DNA of 64,000 nucleotides from SZUA-365 sp034002405 (GCA_034002405.1 JAVFAS010000003.1:65993-129992); one strand, 5' to 3'. Numbered from the stretch's first letter, positions 41,794 through 51,182 are shown. The notes: generated by a model not told the origin, from the sequence alone. A program made the numbers and translations.

Positions 41794-44541
41794 ATGACCC
41801 ATTGGAGACTGAAGCTATCCATGCTCGCGGTAGTCTTCCTCATTGCGGCCGGTGGCTGGACCACCGCGACCGGACAGACCTGCACGCACACCGTCACACT
41901 CCAGGATTCCTTCGGAGACGGGTGGGACGGGCTCACGGGCTACCACACGCTATCGGTGTATGTCAACGGCGTGGCTGTTCTCACCAATGTCACCATGGTG
42001 ACGGGATACACGATCGACTACACCTTCCAGGCCAGCACCGGTGACGTCATCTCGACGATTTTCACCAACGGTGGGCTCTGGGACGACGAGTGTTCCTATC
42101 AGATCAAGAACAATGTGGGGGGCGTGATCGCGACGGCGCTTTGGCCCAACCTTTCGTTGTCGAACATTGCCGGTCAATGCACGACTCCCCCTCCCCCCCC
42201 GGTCGGTTGCGACTTCGAGGTGACGATGTACGACTCGTACGGTGACGGATGGAATGGATGCTATCTGAACATCTACATCGATGGCGTCCTCACATACACG
42301 AACATCACGATTCCCACCGGCTCCGGACCGAACTACTTCAGTTTCTCCGTCTCCCATGGCCAGGAAATCCGCGTCACCTTCGTCGTGGGAAGCTGGGAAT
42401 CGGAGTGTTCGTTTGAATTCCGCCAGAATGGAGCGCTGGTGTATTCCGGAAACGGAAGCACCGGCGCCAGCAACGCGCTCGTCGGAACCGGAAATTGCAT
42501 GACCGACTTTGTCGCGCTCAGCGCGATGATCGATTACGCGGACGGCTACTGGGCGCGCCGCACCATGCCGGACGGCAATGCCGTGCGCGCGAAATTCGGC
42601 AAGATCGCCGGTGCCAACGCGGGTGAATTCACCGCGGTGTACAATCTCAACGCCATGCCGGTGGATGAAAACGACGGCGTGTCCGAAACCTTCACCAGTC
42701 CCAACTGGGTCAATGATGAAGTGGAAATCGAATTCACCGACCGCCTCACCACACTTCCGGTCGGTCCGGCCATGGTGTATGTGCGCGTCTTCGGCGGCGC
42801 CGACCCCGACGAATCCAATAACGGCATCGCGTCGGCGACGCACGATATCAAGACGGACGTGATCAAGGGCTTCGAGGACTTCACACTCTGGGGTTCCGGC
42901 ACCCTCCTCTATGACGATCATTTCGACATGGGCTGGACCGTCGTCGATCTCAACGGCGGCAGCACCTGGGAAGCGACCAGCGACGGTGGCAACATGGCGC
43001 TGTATCACCCGGGTGGCCAGGCCAACGACTGGATCTTCGCGCCGGTGACCTCACTCGCGGAGAATTCGAGCTACCGTCTGCAGGGCATCATGCGCACCTT
43101 GGGTTCCGCGGCAAAAACCATCGAACTCGCGTATGGCAGCGCGCCCGATCCGGGCAGCATGACGGTGTTCGCGACCCTGAGCGGTTTCTCGAACACGAGC
43201 TACCTGAGCTTCAAGCAGCTCGGTGGCATGCCGTTCGATCCGTACTTCAACACCGTCGTCGCGCAGGATGTGTATATCGGCATCCACCTGCTCGGCACGA
43301 GCAGCGATCCGGTGTACATCGACAATCTCGTGCTCGATGACAACCCCACGCCGCCGCCGATCATCGGCTACGGACTGCCGGGCGCTCCGCTCACGAGCTA
43401 CATTTCCAGTCCGACCGTGCCGATCACCTTTAATGCGGCCTACAAGGCACCGGGCAAGATCAACCGGGTCTATACCGTGGCGAACACGACGGACATTTAC
43501 GGCACCAACGGCGACTTCCTCTGGGATGTCGAAACCGCGACGCCGTGGATTTCCGTGACGAAGCAGGCGCCCGCGCAGACGCTGCAGAACTGGAATTTCA
43601 GCCCGGCGCGTCCGCGGCAGTTCCAGTCCTTCACCATCACCGTCAATCCCTTCGGCCTCGCGCCGGGGAATTACACCGGGGACATCACGTTCTACGGCAT
43701 TCTCTTCAATGATGATTTCCCGCCGCCTTCCTCCGGCCTGATCGCGATCAACGAGCCGTTCGTCGTGCCCGTCGTGCTGCGCATCAGCAACACCGGAAGC
43801 AAGGGTGGCGCGCAGAGTGTCTGCCAGACGATCAGTTCCCCCATGACCGCCGGGAACAGCTATGCCTTCGTCGATCCCACCACGAACGAACGGATCGCCG
43901 ATGTCCTGGTCACGAGCGGACAGATCGACGACATGACCATCTGTGTCTATCCGAAACAGTTGCCGCAAAACATCACGCGGATACGCTATGTCCAGCGCTA
44001 CTGGGAAATCAAGGCGACCGGCGCGGGCTGGATGGCCGACATCACCTTCCCGTATGCCGATCAGGAGACGGGCATGATTATCGATCCGTTCCAGCTCCGC
44101 GGTGTGCGCCAGGCAGTGCCCGGCGGCGCGTGGGAAAATCCGATCCTCGGAACCACGTCGTCATCCGATCCGATGAACTACGCCGTGACGGTCAGCAACA
44201 TGAACGCCCTCAACAGCAATGGCATCATCGCCCTCGCGCATCCGTACTTCCTCGGCAAGGATATCACTCCGACGCCGTTGACCACTGATCTCGGACAGAA
44301 CTATCCGAATCCGTTCAACCCGACTACCACGATTTCCTTCAGCCTCGCGGCTGATGCAAACGTGCGCCTGCAGGTCTTCGACCTGTATGGGCGAGAAGTC
44401 GCTTCCGTGATCGACACACGTCTCGAAGCGGGACACCACCAAGCGAGCTTCGACGCCCGCGGTCTCCCCTCCGGGAACTACATCTACCAGCTGGATGTCG
44501 ACGGCACGCGGATGACGCGGACCTTGACGATCATGAAATAA
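41794..44541 (+). CDS. Large secreted protein with GDGW modules, jelly-roll domain and T9SS sorting domain
   Basis: A 915-residue exported protein. ATG 41794 follows GGAGG and begins a signal peptide (LSMLAVVFLIAAGGWTTATGQ); the longer frame to 40555 is antisense to another gene and is rejected. Two modules start with DSFGDGWDG (38-46) and DSYGDGWNG (147-155), Asp-rich loops that look like calcium sites. A concanavalin-like or choice-of-anchor-J domain follows (FDMGWTVVDLNGGSTWEA through NDWIFAPVTSL, about 370-530). The end is a textbook type A sorting domain (LGQNYPNPFNPTTTISFSL, DLYGREVASV, PSGNYIYQL). It is likely an adhesin or surface enzyme; I see no catalytic residues to decide. Confidence 0.87.
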   Translation: MTHWRLKLSMLAVVFLIAAGGWTTATGQTCTHTVTLQDSFGDGWDGLTGYHTLSVYVNGVAVLTNVTMVTGYTIDYTFQASTGDVISTIFTNGGLWDDECSYQIKNNVGGVIATALWPNLSLSNIAGQCTTPPPPPVGCDFEVTMYDSYGDGWNGCYLNIYIDGVLTYTNITIPTGSGPNYFSFSVSHGQEIRVTFVVGSWESECSFEFRQNGALVYSGNGSTGASNALVGTGNCMTDFVALSAMIDYADGYWARRTMPDGNAVRAKFGKIAGANAGEFTAVYNLNAMPVDENDGVSETFTSPNWVNDEVEIEFTDRLTTLPVGPAMVYVRVFGGADPDESNNGIASATHDIKTDVIKGFEDFTLWGSGTLLYDDHFDMGWTVVDLNGGSTWEATSDGGNMALYHPGGQANDWIFAPVTSLAENSSYRLQGIMRTLGSAAKTIELAYGSAPDPGSMTVFATLSGFSNTSYLSFKQLGGMPFDPYFNTVVAQDVYIGIHLLGTSSDPVYIDNLVLDDNPTPPPIIGYGLPGAPLTSYISSPTVPITFNAAYKAPGKINRVYTVANTTDIYGTNGDFLWDVETATPWISVTKQAPAQTLQNWNFSPARPRQFQSFTITVNPFGLAPGNYTGDITFYGILFNDDFPPPSSGLIAINEPFVVPVVLRISNTGSKGGAQSVCQTISSPMTAGNSYAFVDPTTNERIADVLVTSGQIDDMTICVYPKQLPQNITRIRYVQRYWEIKATGAGWMADITFPYADQETGMIIDPFQLRGVRQAVPGGAWENPILGTTSSSDPMNYAVTVSNMNALNSNGIIALAHPYFLGKDITPTPLTTDLGQNYPNPFNPTTTISFSLAADANVRLQVFDLYGREVASVIDTRLEAGHHQASFDARGLPSGNYIYQLDVDGTRMTRTLTIMK

Positions 44542-44567
44542 TCGACATCTCCGATGTCATGACAACC

Positions 44568-44591
44568 GAAAGGGGGCGTATGCCCCCTTTC
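44568..44591. terminator. Bidirectional terminator
   Basis: Perfect 10-bp stem GAAAGGGGGC/GCCCCCTTTC with loop GTAT, between the convergent genes ending at 44541 and 44602. Confidence 0.85.
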
Positions 44592-44601
44592 GTCGTTTCT
44601 G

Positions 44602-46041
44602 CTATTTGACGAGCGTCATGACGCGTTGACGTGTCGCGGTGGGGGTGCGGAGAATGCAAAGGTACCGGCCGCTGGGAAGGGCGCCGGCATCGAAACGCGC
44701 GGTGTGGACACCGGGATCGAGAGTTCCCTGATGCAGCGTCGCGACGCGACGACCAAGGAGGTCACTCACGGACAACTCCGTATATCCGTGCTCGATGGTT
44801 TCGTATGTGATCACGGTCGTGGCATTGAAGGGATTGGGACGATTGGGCTCGAGCCGCAGCATGCCGGTGGCGTCGAAGAAGCGGTCTCCCCCCTCGCGAC
44901 AGATATCGGCGAGACGGAACATACCGGGGATTTCAAGGACGGGGAACACCGCCCCGATCGCGGACGATTGCGTAAGGAGCAGCGGCGTACTCTCCTCCGT
45001 CCCCAACGTGGCGATGAATTCGAACGCGTCCAGCACACCGTCGGCATCCGGTAGTAACGGAAGATTGTCGAAGGTGATCACGCGTTCCGCACCGACGAGT
45101 CTTCCCTCGGGCGTGGCGCCCACGGGCACCAGCAGCGACGCATGGTAACGCAATTCGGTGCTGAATGCCCGCGCGGTGGTGAATTGCACATCACGCGCGT
45201 CGCGCAGTCGTATCGGCACACGCACGAGTTGCCCCGCCGCCGCCACGATCGTGTCGGTGGCCAGGGTGGCCATGGCGTCGCGCACGATTCCCTCGCCGAA
45301 GAGCTGTGCGTGCACGCGGTCCGGCACACCGGCGGCCGTGAACGCAATGCTCCCGCTGGCGCGGCCCGCCCGCCGTGCCATATAGCGCAGCGTCATGGCA
45401 TGGGTCCCGAGCGGGGGAATGGAAAACGGAGCGGCGCCTCCGATGATTTCGAATTGTGTCATGTCGGGTCCCCCCTGCCGGGCATCGGTGATCTCCAACG
45501 TGGTCGCGGCGAGATTGCGGACGAGCACGAGCGTGCTGTCGCGGGTTGCACCGAGCGGGAGCGCCCCGAAATCAATCATCTGTGCCTCGAGCGCGATCGC
45601 CGGGGCGACGGCCTCGCCGCGAATGGCGTAGTACTGCGTGTCGATCTGTGTTTCGACCACGATGGTCGTGCGTTTGGCACCGGGCGTGACGGGTCGGAAG
45701 GTGAAGCCCACCGCTTGTCCGTCCGCGACCGGGACGTACACCGGCCCCTGCCCCGCGATCACGGCGAACGCGGAGGCATCCGCTCCCTCGATACGGACCG
45801 TATTGATGCGAATGCGCGCGCGCCCGGTGTTGCGGATGAATGGCGCCACGATCGAATCGCGCTGCGCCCCCACGGGGAGCACTCCCATATCCACATCCCG
45901 GGCCGCCGCCGAGGGGACGACGATGGTGAACACGGCATCGGATACGTCGCTGATCTGTGCCCCCACCTGCCACGGCAAGGTCAACATACTCGCCAGGAGG
46001 AGGAACAACATTATCGGATTCGCGGAGCGTGAATTCTTCAT
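44602..46041 (-). CDS. Secreted choice-of-anchor-D protein with T9SS sorting domain
   Basis: A 479-residue exported protein. Signal peptide (MLFLLLASMLTLPWQVGAQ), then two choice-of-anchor-D-like immunoglobulin modules (VDMGVLPVGAQRDSIVAPFIRNTG and IDFGALPLGATRDSTLVLVRNLA, each with the DFG-x-x-x-x-G-x-x-x-D pattern), a cohesin-like or adhesion region near residues 255-370, and a type A T9SS sorting domain at the end (RPNPFNATTVITYE, SDLLGRRVATL, PSGRYLCIL). Its ATG lies one base after the stop of the VWA-FGE gene, so the two are coupled and may act together at the surface. Confidence 0.82.
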   Translation of the reverse strand: MKNSRSANPIMLFLLLASMLTLPWQVGAQISDVSDAVFTIVVPSAAARDVDMGVLPVGAQRDSIVAPFIRNTGRARIRINTVRIEGADASAFAVIAGQGPVYVPVADGQAVGFTFRPVTPGAKRTTIVVETQIDTQYYAIRGEAVAPAIALEAQMIDFGALPLGATRDSTLVLVRNLAATTLEITDARQGGPDMTQFEIIGGAAPFSIPPLGTHAMTLRYMARRAGRASGSIAFTAAGVPDRVHAQLFGEGIVRDAMATLATDTIVAAAGQLVRVPIRLRDARDVQFTTARAFSTELRYHASLLVPVGATPEGRLVGAERVITFDNLPLLPDADGVLDAFEFIATLGTEESTPLLLTQSSAIGAVFPVLEIPGMFRLADICREGGDRFFDATGMLRLEPNRPNPFNATTVITYETIEHGYTELSVSDLLGRRVATLHQGTLDPGVHTARFDAGALPSGRYLCILRTPTATRQRVMTLVK

Positions 46042-46042
46042 T

Positions 46043-48319
46043 TCAGTACGTCCTCACCAGGCGGAATCCCGAGGTATCCATACCGATTCCCCACGGGAGC
46101 GTCACCCGGGATGAACTACGGCACTCGGCGGCGTTGCCCCGGCTCCATCCGCCGCGGGTGACCGGATGTGTGCGCGGATTCCATTTCGTCAGTGGATTCG
46201 GGCCCGTGGGATCGATCTTGTCCTCGGCGGTGTAGGGCGTGAACATGTCACCCCAGCAGAGTTCGCGCACATTGCCGTGCATGTCGTACAGACCGAACGC
46301 ATTCGGGCGCTTCTGTCCGACGGTCTGAGGATTCGGCATCATGTCGCTGGTGTTTCCGCAGTACCACCCTGCAATGTCGAGCCTCGGGTCCACTGGAGAG
46401 CAGTACGGTTCCAGCATCGGCCCGGTGTAATAATCCTCACTCACGCCGGCCCGGCACGCGTATTCCCACTCGGCCTCGGTTGGTAGACGATAACCGTTGG
46501 CGAAGAAATCGCAATAGATCGTTCCACCGTTAAAAGAATAACACTCCTGCAGTCCTTCCTGCTGCGAGCGCCAGTTGCAGTAGGCCATCATCTGTTCCGG
46601 ACTCATTCGTGACGCGGGCCCGTCACCGGGACCTTTCCCGCCAGGTTCCGTGCCCCCGGTGTACTGCATCCACTGATGCCGCGTGACTTCGGTCCTCGTC
46701 ATAAGAAATGCCCGCGTGATCGTCACGCGCGATGTCGGTCGTTCCTCTGACGTACCCGTGCCGTTGATATCACCCATGATGAAGCTGCCGGCGGGAATGA
46801 TCACCATATCGTCGGGAAGCGCTCCCTGCAGCGGCGCCGTCACACGTGCGAGACATTCATCGCTCGGTGTGTTCGGCACACGCCATGTGTAGCTCAGACC
46901 GGTCACGTTGTTCGCGATCATCTTCCAAGTCACCCCGTTGTTCGTGCTGTATTCCAACCGTACCGGATCCGTCGGCGCGACGCCCTCCCAGGTGATCACC
47001 GTGTCACTGCCCGCGACAAACACCTCGCCCCCATTCGGGTGCAGGAGACGGATGACGCGCCGGTCGCGTCCCGACCCCGGCGCACCGGCGGTGGCGAAGA
47101 ATCCGCCTTCGCAAGCGTTCGACTCGAGCATGAAACGGCAGATGATGTACGCCGAATCCTCGGCGGTATAACGAACGGTGAGCCTGCGCTCCTCTCCAGG
47201 ACTCAAGGTAAATGGCGGAGGCGGGCCTCCGTAATCCGTGATCACGAAGAGCGGGAATTCCGGCGCGATCGCCGTGATGTCTACCGTGCGTCCTTCCCCG
47301 CGGACTGTCACCGTGCGGTCGGCGGAGGCGCCCGGCGCAACGGCACCGAATTCGATGACCCGGCCGGGTTCGACCACCAGACGCGGAAGATCGTCGTCGG
47401 TCACCGAATAGGCGCCGCGCGCGACGATTCCGTGCGCGGGCACCTCGCAACGCACGTCACGAAAATACGCGCAGCCCCCGCTCTCCCAAGTAATGACACA
47501 GGGAGGAATGTCCTGCGCCAGCTCGAGGATGCTCCGGTAGATACGGCGCGCATCCGCGACGGTGGTGACATGCTCGAAGCACTGGCCCCCCGTCTCCTCC
47601 GCGATATGCCGCAGCACGTCGGGCATGATGTTGTCGAGCGTGATGCAGAAAATCCGTGCCCCGATACGCCGTGCCTCATCGATGATCGCGCGCTCGCTTC
47701 CCGTGGCATGTCCGTCGGTCAGCAGGACGATCACCTTCGAGTGCCGCCCTCGCGCCGCCACCGGCAGCGCCCCCGCGAAGGGATGCAACAGCGCGGCGTC
47801 GAAGCTCGTGCCGCCCCCCGACTGCATCCCCGCCACCGCCACGCGCAGCAGCGCCTTGTCGTTGGTGAAATCCTGATGCAAGGCGTTCCGCGTCGTGAAG
47901 GAAGTGAGCGCGCATTCGGACGCTCCCGCGGGGAAGGCGTCGATCCATGCCGCCGCGGCTTCGCGCGCCAGGGTCAGTCCCTCTCCGCTCATCGAACCGG
48001 AGACATCGATCGTCAGCACCGCGGAAATCGCCGTGGGCTCCCGCATCGGTGGACATTCGACGTGGACAATGCGACGTGGCTCGCCGTTCTCGGTCAGCAC
48101 GAATTCCCCCGCTGTCAGGTCGAGCACGCGATGGCCCTCCGCGTCGAACACATAGAAGTCCGCACGCAACAACGGGTAATCGCGCGCATCCGGGGGGAAC
48201 AGCGTGAAGGATTGCGAGAACGCGACGAACGATGGCAGGAGCAACGCGATCAGGCAGAACGGCAGGAACGTGTGGCGAGTACGACGGCGCACGGGGGTCC
48301 TGTGAATGGTCGCAAGCAC
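46043..48319 (-). CDS. Exported von Willebrand A domain fused to a formylglycine-generating-enzyme-like domain
   Basis: A 758-residue exported protein. After a signal peptide (FCLIALLLPSFVAFSQ) a VWA domain carries the MIDAS DVSGS (Asp105, Ser107, Ser109) and LLTDG. A choice-of-anchor-like module (IEFGAVAPGASADRTVTV) and an NGGE/WEG segment typical of GPI-anchored Ser-Thr-like domains follow (about 445-500). The last 250 residues are an FGE-sulfatase (SUMF1-like) fold: IPAGSFIMGD, RTEVTRHQW, RLPTEAEWEYACRAG, GLYDMHGNV, TSGFRLVR. Whether it modifies sulfatases or is only a lectin-like fold cannot be told; the paired active-site Cys are not obvious, and no sulfatase gene is nearby. It is coupled to the anchor-D gene downstream. 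Confidence 0.85.
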   Translation of the reverse strand: MLATIHRTPVRRRTRHTFLPFCLIALLLPSFVAFSQSFTLFPPDARDYPLLRADFYVFDAEGHRVLDLTAGEFVLTENGEPRRIVHVECPPMREPTAISAVLTIDVSGSMSGEGLTLAREAAAAWIDAFPAGASECALTSFTTRNALHQDFTNDKALLRVAVAGMQSGGGTSFDAALLHPFAGALPVAARGRHSKVIVLLTDGHATGSERAIIDEARRIGARIFCITLDNIMPDVLRHIAEETGGQCFEHVTTVADARRIYRSILELAQDIPPCVITWESGGCAYFRDVRCEVPAHGIVARGAYSVTDDDLPRLVVEPGRVIEFGAVAPGASADRTVTVRGEGRTVDITAIAPEFPLFVITDYGGPPPPFTLSPGEERRLTVRYTAEDSAYIICRFMLESNACEGGFFATAGAPGSGRDRRVIRLLHPNGGEVFVAGSDTVITWEGVAPTDPVRLEYSTNNGVTWKMIANNVTGLSYTWRVPNTPSDECLARVTAPLQGALPDDMVIIPAGSFIMGDINGTGTSEERPTSRVTITRAFLMTRTEVTRHQWMQYTGGTEPGGKGPGDGPASRMSPEQMMAYCNWRSQQEGLQECYSFNGGTIYCDFFANGYRLPTEAEWEYACRAGVSEDYYTGPMLEPYCSPVDPRLDIAGWYCGNTSDMMPNPQTVGQKRPNAFGLYDMHGNVRELCWGDMFTPYTAEDKIDPTGPNPLTKWNPRTHPVTRGGWSRGNAAECRSSSRVTLPWGIGMDTSGFRLVRTY

Positions 48320-48373
48320 CCCCCATGATACGAAAATCGGAATTGTATGTCCAGTGTCGGATTTCCGCCGGTC

Positions 48374-49006
48374 TCAGCGATTGAAGCCGCGCAAGGCGGG
48401 ATTGTCGACACGTGGCATGTCAAGCATGCCGTGCCCGACCAGATCGGCCACGACCGCGCTGAAGAAAGCCCGGGACCGGAGTTCCTCACCGACATATCCC
48501 TCGTGTCCCATGACACTCCCCGCCCAGACCACCTGCGCCGTGGCGGGAAGAAAGAGCTTGACGGCGCTGGATTTCCACGCCGGCGTTTCCGTGTCGAGAT
48601 CAGGTGCTTCCGGCAGCAGCCAGTCGCGCAGCGACCGTCCTCCGCCGCCGCCATGCATGTACAGCACGGCCTGGATGCTGTTGTCGCGCAAGGCCCAGGT
48701 CTTCTCCTTCTCCTCGAGCCGTTTGAGCGGCGAGTACAGGTCGATATCCGCGTGGATCTGGGCGTCGGTATGCTCGCGCAAATACGCGGCGAAGGCATGT
48801 TCGAATTCCTGCTTCCGTGCGAGATCCTTCGAATCGTAGACCACGAGCACACTGTTGAAGGGCAGATCGCGCGTGGTCAGCAGGAATTGCGTGTCGAGAA
48901 TGGAGGAAAGTTCCACCGAAGCGCATCCGGAGAGAAGCGCGGCGACGACGAACAGCAACGGAAGCACGAAATGGGTGCGCGAGGGAATCGGGTGATGGAG
49001 GGACAT
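48374..49006 (-). CDS. Lipoprotein of unknown function
   Basis: A 210-residue lipoprotein. HFVLPLLFVVAALLSGCASV gives a signal peptide with lipobox LSGC. The rest is a compact alpha/beta protein with NSVLVVYDSKDLARKQEF, QAVLYMHGGGGG and QVVWAGSVMGHEGYVGEEL segments; a nucleotide-free Rossmann-like fold is possible. No family recognised. Starts at 49039 or 49219 would put promoter sequence inside the gene, so ATG 49006 is preferred. It is divergent from the dihydroorotate-dehydrogenase-like gene with back-to-back promoters. Confidence 0.72.
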   Translation of the reverse strand: MSLHHPIPSRTHFVLPLLFVVAALLSGCASVELSSILDTQFLLTTRDLPFNSVLVVYDSKDLARKQEFEHAFAAYLREHTDAQIHADIDLYSPLKRLEEKEKTWALRDNSIQAVLYMHGGGGGRSLRDWLLPEAPDLDTETPAWKSSAVKLFLPATAQVVWAGSVMGHEGYVGEELRSRAFFSAVVADLVGHGMLDMPRVDNPALRGFNR

Positions 49007-49107
49007 GCGGCTCTGCGGATGGTGCACGTGAATGTTCATGCGAGAAGCGGATGCAGTCCGGACGAATACCCGAGACTGTCCGGATGAATCCCCAAGGTGT
49101 TCGGACC

Positions 49108-49137
49108 GAAACGTAGGAAATACGTCGGCAAAGACAA
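49108..49137 (-). promoter_or_regulatory. Promoter of the lipoprotein gene at 49006
   Basis: On the minus strand TTG (49135-49137), 19 bases, then TACGTTTC (49108-49115). Its TTG is 8 bases from that of the divergent promoter. Confidence 0.5.
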
Positions 49138-49145
49138 AATCCCTG

Positions 49146-49176
49146 TTGCGGCGTTTCGACGCTTTTCCCATATTTC
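49146..49176 (+). promoter_or_regulatory. Promoter of the dihydroorotate-dehydrogenase-like gene
   Basis: TTG (49146-49148), exactly 20 bases, then CATATTTC (49169-49176), leaving a leader of about 35 bases. Confidence 0.5.
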
Positions 49177-49218
49177 CGACGGGATTCTCCTTCATGTCGA
49201 CCAATTCCGGAGCACGCA

Positions 49219-50199
49219 ATGCCGAACCTTTCCACCTCGTACATGGGACTCACGCTAAAGAATCCGATCATCGTCGCCAGCAGCGGACTGACGCGTTCGC
49301 TGGAAAAGGTGAAGGAATGCGAGGCCGCGGGCGCGGGGGCGGTCGTGCTCAAGAGCCTGTTCGAGGAGGTGCTCATCGAGCGTGACGCCGGCATGCGCGA
49401 GAGTGTCATCGACCACACCGAGGCCTATGATTACTATTTCGCCGGACTCGAGCGTCTGTACGGCGCGCGCGATTACACCGACATGATCAAGCGGATCAAG
49501 GCCGAATGCGCGATCCCCGTCATCGCGAGCATCAACTGCGTCTCGGACGAGTGGTGGCCCGAATTCGCCGCACAACTCCAGGCCGCGGGCGCGGACGCCC
49601 TCGAGCTGAATGTGTTCACCACCGCGACCGATCTCTCGATGGACGCCGCGCGGATCGAGGATCTCTATTTTCGCATCCTCGCGACCGTGAAGCGGCATGT
49701 GCACATTCCCGTCGCCCTGAAAATCGGTCCCTGGTTCTCCGCTCTCCCGCATCTCGCCGTGGCATTCGGACACCGGGAACTGGATGCACTGGTCCTGTTC
49801 AATCGCTTCACCCAACCCGACATCGACATCGCGGCGATGAAGCTCAAAACCACCTTCAGTTTCTCGAGCGGCGATGAACTCGCGCTGCCGTTGAAATGGA
49901 CGGCACTCATGTCGCACTATCTCCCCTATGACCTCTGCGCGACCACCGGGATCAAATCCGCCGACGATGTGATCAAGCTGTTGCTCGCGGGCGCCTCGGC
50001 GGTACAGGTGGCCTCGGTGTTGTACCAGCAGGGACTCGGCACCATCGCCCGGATGACGGCCGGACTCGAGGAATGGATGTCGGAAAAGGGCTTCGACAGC
50101 ATCGCGCAATTCCGCGGCACGCTCAGCTTCCACTCCGCCGACACCGCCGCCCACTACCTCCGCGCCCAATTCATGGAAAAAATCTCCGAAATCGAGTAA
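49219..50199 (+). CDS. Dihydroorotate dehydrogenase-like FMN flavoprotein
   Basis: A 326-residue TIM-barrel protein of the class 1 dihydroorotate dehydrogenase superfamily. LSTSYMGLTLKNPIIVASSGLT at the start, VIASINCVSDEWW near residue 100, ADALELNVF near 125, VALKIGPWF near 165, and the FMN phosphate site LCATTGIKSADDVIKLLLAGASAVQVAS near 245-272. It lacks the exact substrate motif of PyrD, and databases call this group dihydroorotate dehydrogenase-like, so the substrate is open. No pyr genes are adjacent. It is followed by a palindromic repeat element. Confidence 0.88.
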   Translation: MPNLSTSYMGLTLKNPIIVASSGLTRSLEKVKECEAAGAGAVVLKSLFEEVLIERDAGMRESVIDHTEAYDYYFAGLERLYGARDYTDMIKRIKAECAIPVIASINCVSDEWWPEFAAQLQAAGADALELNVFTTATDLSMDAARIEDLYFRILATVKRHVHIPVALKIGPWFSALPHLAVAFGHRELDALVLFNRFTQPDIDIAAMKLKTTFSFSSGDELALPLKWTALMSHYLPYDLCATTGIKSADDVIKLLLAGASAVQVASVLYQQGLGTIARMTAGLEEWMSEKGFDSIAQFRGTLSFHSADTAAHYLRAQFMEKISEIE

Positions 50200-50202
50200 G
50201 AC

Positions 50203-50330
50203 AACCACCAAGGCTCAAAGACACAAAAAACGGCACGAAGGATTTTTTGATTGCGCTCCAAATCTATACCGGAGTTTCATCTCCGAAATACTTCGTGTAT
50301 TTCTTTGTGACTTTGCGTCTTGGTGGTTTC
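50203..50330. repeat. Palindromic element E with 8-base-period arms
   Basis: About 126 bp. The left arm (50203-50243) begins AACCACCAAGGCTCAAAGAC; the right arm (50289-50328), read on the other strand, begins AACCACCAAGACGCAAAGTC. The two match over about 40 bases with a few differences, up to CACGAAG. Within each arm the units CCACCAAG, GCTCAAAG and ACACAAAA are in 8-base register. The 45-base centre holds a smaller hairpin (CGGAG...CTCCG). It fills the whole space between the convergent genes at 50199 and 50334. Confidence 0.88.
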
Positions 50331-50333
50331 TTC

Positions 50334-51011
50334 TTACCGGGCGGCGTGGACGATGGCGGCACCGAGACGCGCGCCGAGATCCTCGGCGGTGTACAGCACC
50401 GCGGCCTGGATCTCTTCTTCCTCCATCGCCAGGAGTTCGATCGCACCGACGACACTGCCCGCGGCGGCAATGGTCGGATGGAACACGAATCCGGGATGCC
50501 AGCGTAGCGGCACGTCCTGCGAAAGATCCTCCTCCCAGACCAGTGTACTGTCGCGCGCGCTATACAACTGCTGATTCACCTTCGCGGTGAGAAACACCCC
50601 CGCGGCATTCGAGCCCACCGCGATGTGTTCGACATGCGTGGCCATGAGAAAATCAACCTGTGCGTCGTCCGGAGGCACGGAACGGACCGCGAGCCGGTCA
50701 ACCATGACCATTTCGATCTGCCGCGCGAGGACGCGGGAAACACCCTGCGTGTCGATGGCGTCGTCGAGCTTGCTGTCGGCCGCGACCGAACCGATGATCG
50801 AAAGGAATGCGGCGATAATGCCCGTCCAGGGACGGTCAACGTCCGGATCGGGGTCGTCGATCCAGACCCCTCCGCGTACATCCTCGACCTCCGTGCGATT
50901 GAGGAAGGAGACGTTTTTTCCATGAATGCCATATTCCTTCAAACGGTTGGTCGACGCGCAACCCGTCACCATCACGCCAACCAGTATCAACGCAAAGACC
51001 GTCCTGTTCAT
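50334..51011 (-). CDS. Lipoprotein of unknown function
   Basis: A 225-residue lipoprotein. MNRTVFALILVGVMVTGCAST has lipobox VTGC. The body includes a conserved-looking LNRTEVEDVRGGVWIDDPDPD and a hydrophobic stretch (GIIAAFLSIIGSVAA), then an alpha/beta region around VDFLMATHVEHIAVG. The general look is of lipoproteins that help assemble surface factors (as in CsgG/YajG-like proteins), but I see no firm match. It ends next to palindromic element E and is divergent from the M64 peptidase gene. Confidence 0.72.
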   Translation of the reverse strand: MNRTVFALILVGVMVTGCASTNRLKEYGIHGKNVSFLNRTEVEDVRGGVWIDDPDPDVDRPWTGIIAAFLSIIGSVAADSKLDDAIDTQGVSRVLARQIEMVMVDRLAVRSVPPDDAQVDFLMATHVEHIAVGSNAAGVFLTAKVNQQLYSARDSTLVWEEDLSQDVPLRWHPGFVFHPTIAAAGSVVGAIELLAMEEEEIQAAVLYTAEDLGARLGAAIVHAAR

Positions 51012-51090
51012 CTCATCTCTTCAAAAAGTGAATACCGGCTCAAGTATAAGGACTCCCCGGATCTTTGTTGCATGCAGAATATAAAATCTT

Positions 51091-51182
51091 TCGCGTCTCT
51101 TTTTCGCGCTTTCGTGTTTTCGCGGTTCTCCTTCTTTCGCGTCACTTTTTCGCGGTTTTGCGTTTTCGCGGTTTTTTCTTCC
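51091..51182. repeat. Two 46-base repeats with internal 8-base period (array F)
   Basis: 51091-51136 and 51137-51182 are imperfect copies, both beginning TCGCGTC and containing TTTTTCGCG. In each, TCG or TTG words recur at 8-base steps (104, 112, 120 and 150, 158, 166 within 51xxx). The stretch is T-rich and lies just before the M64 gene, next to a possible -7 box TATTTTAC (51191-51198). Confidence 0.85.
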
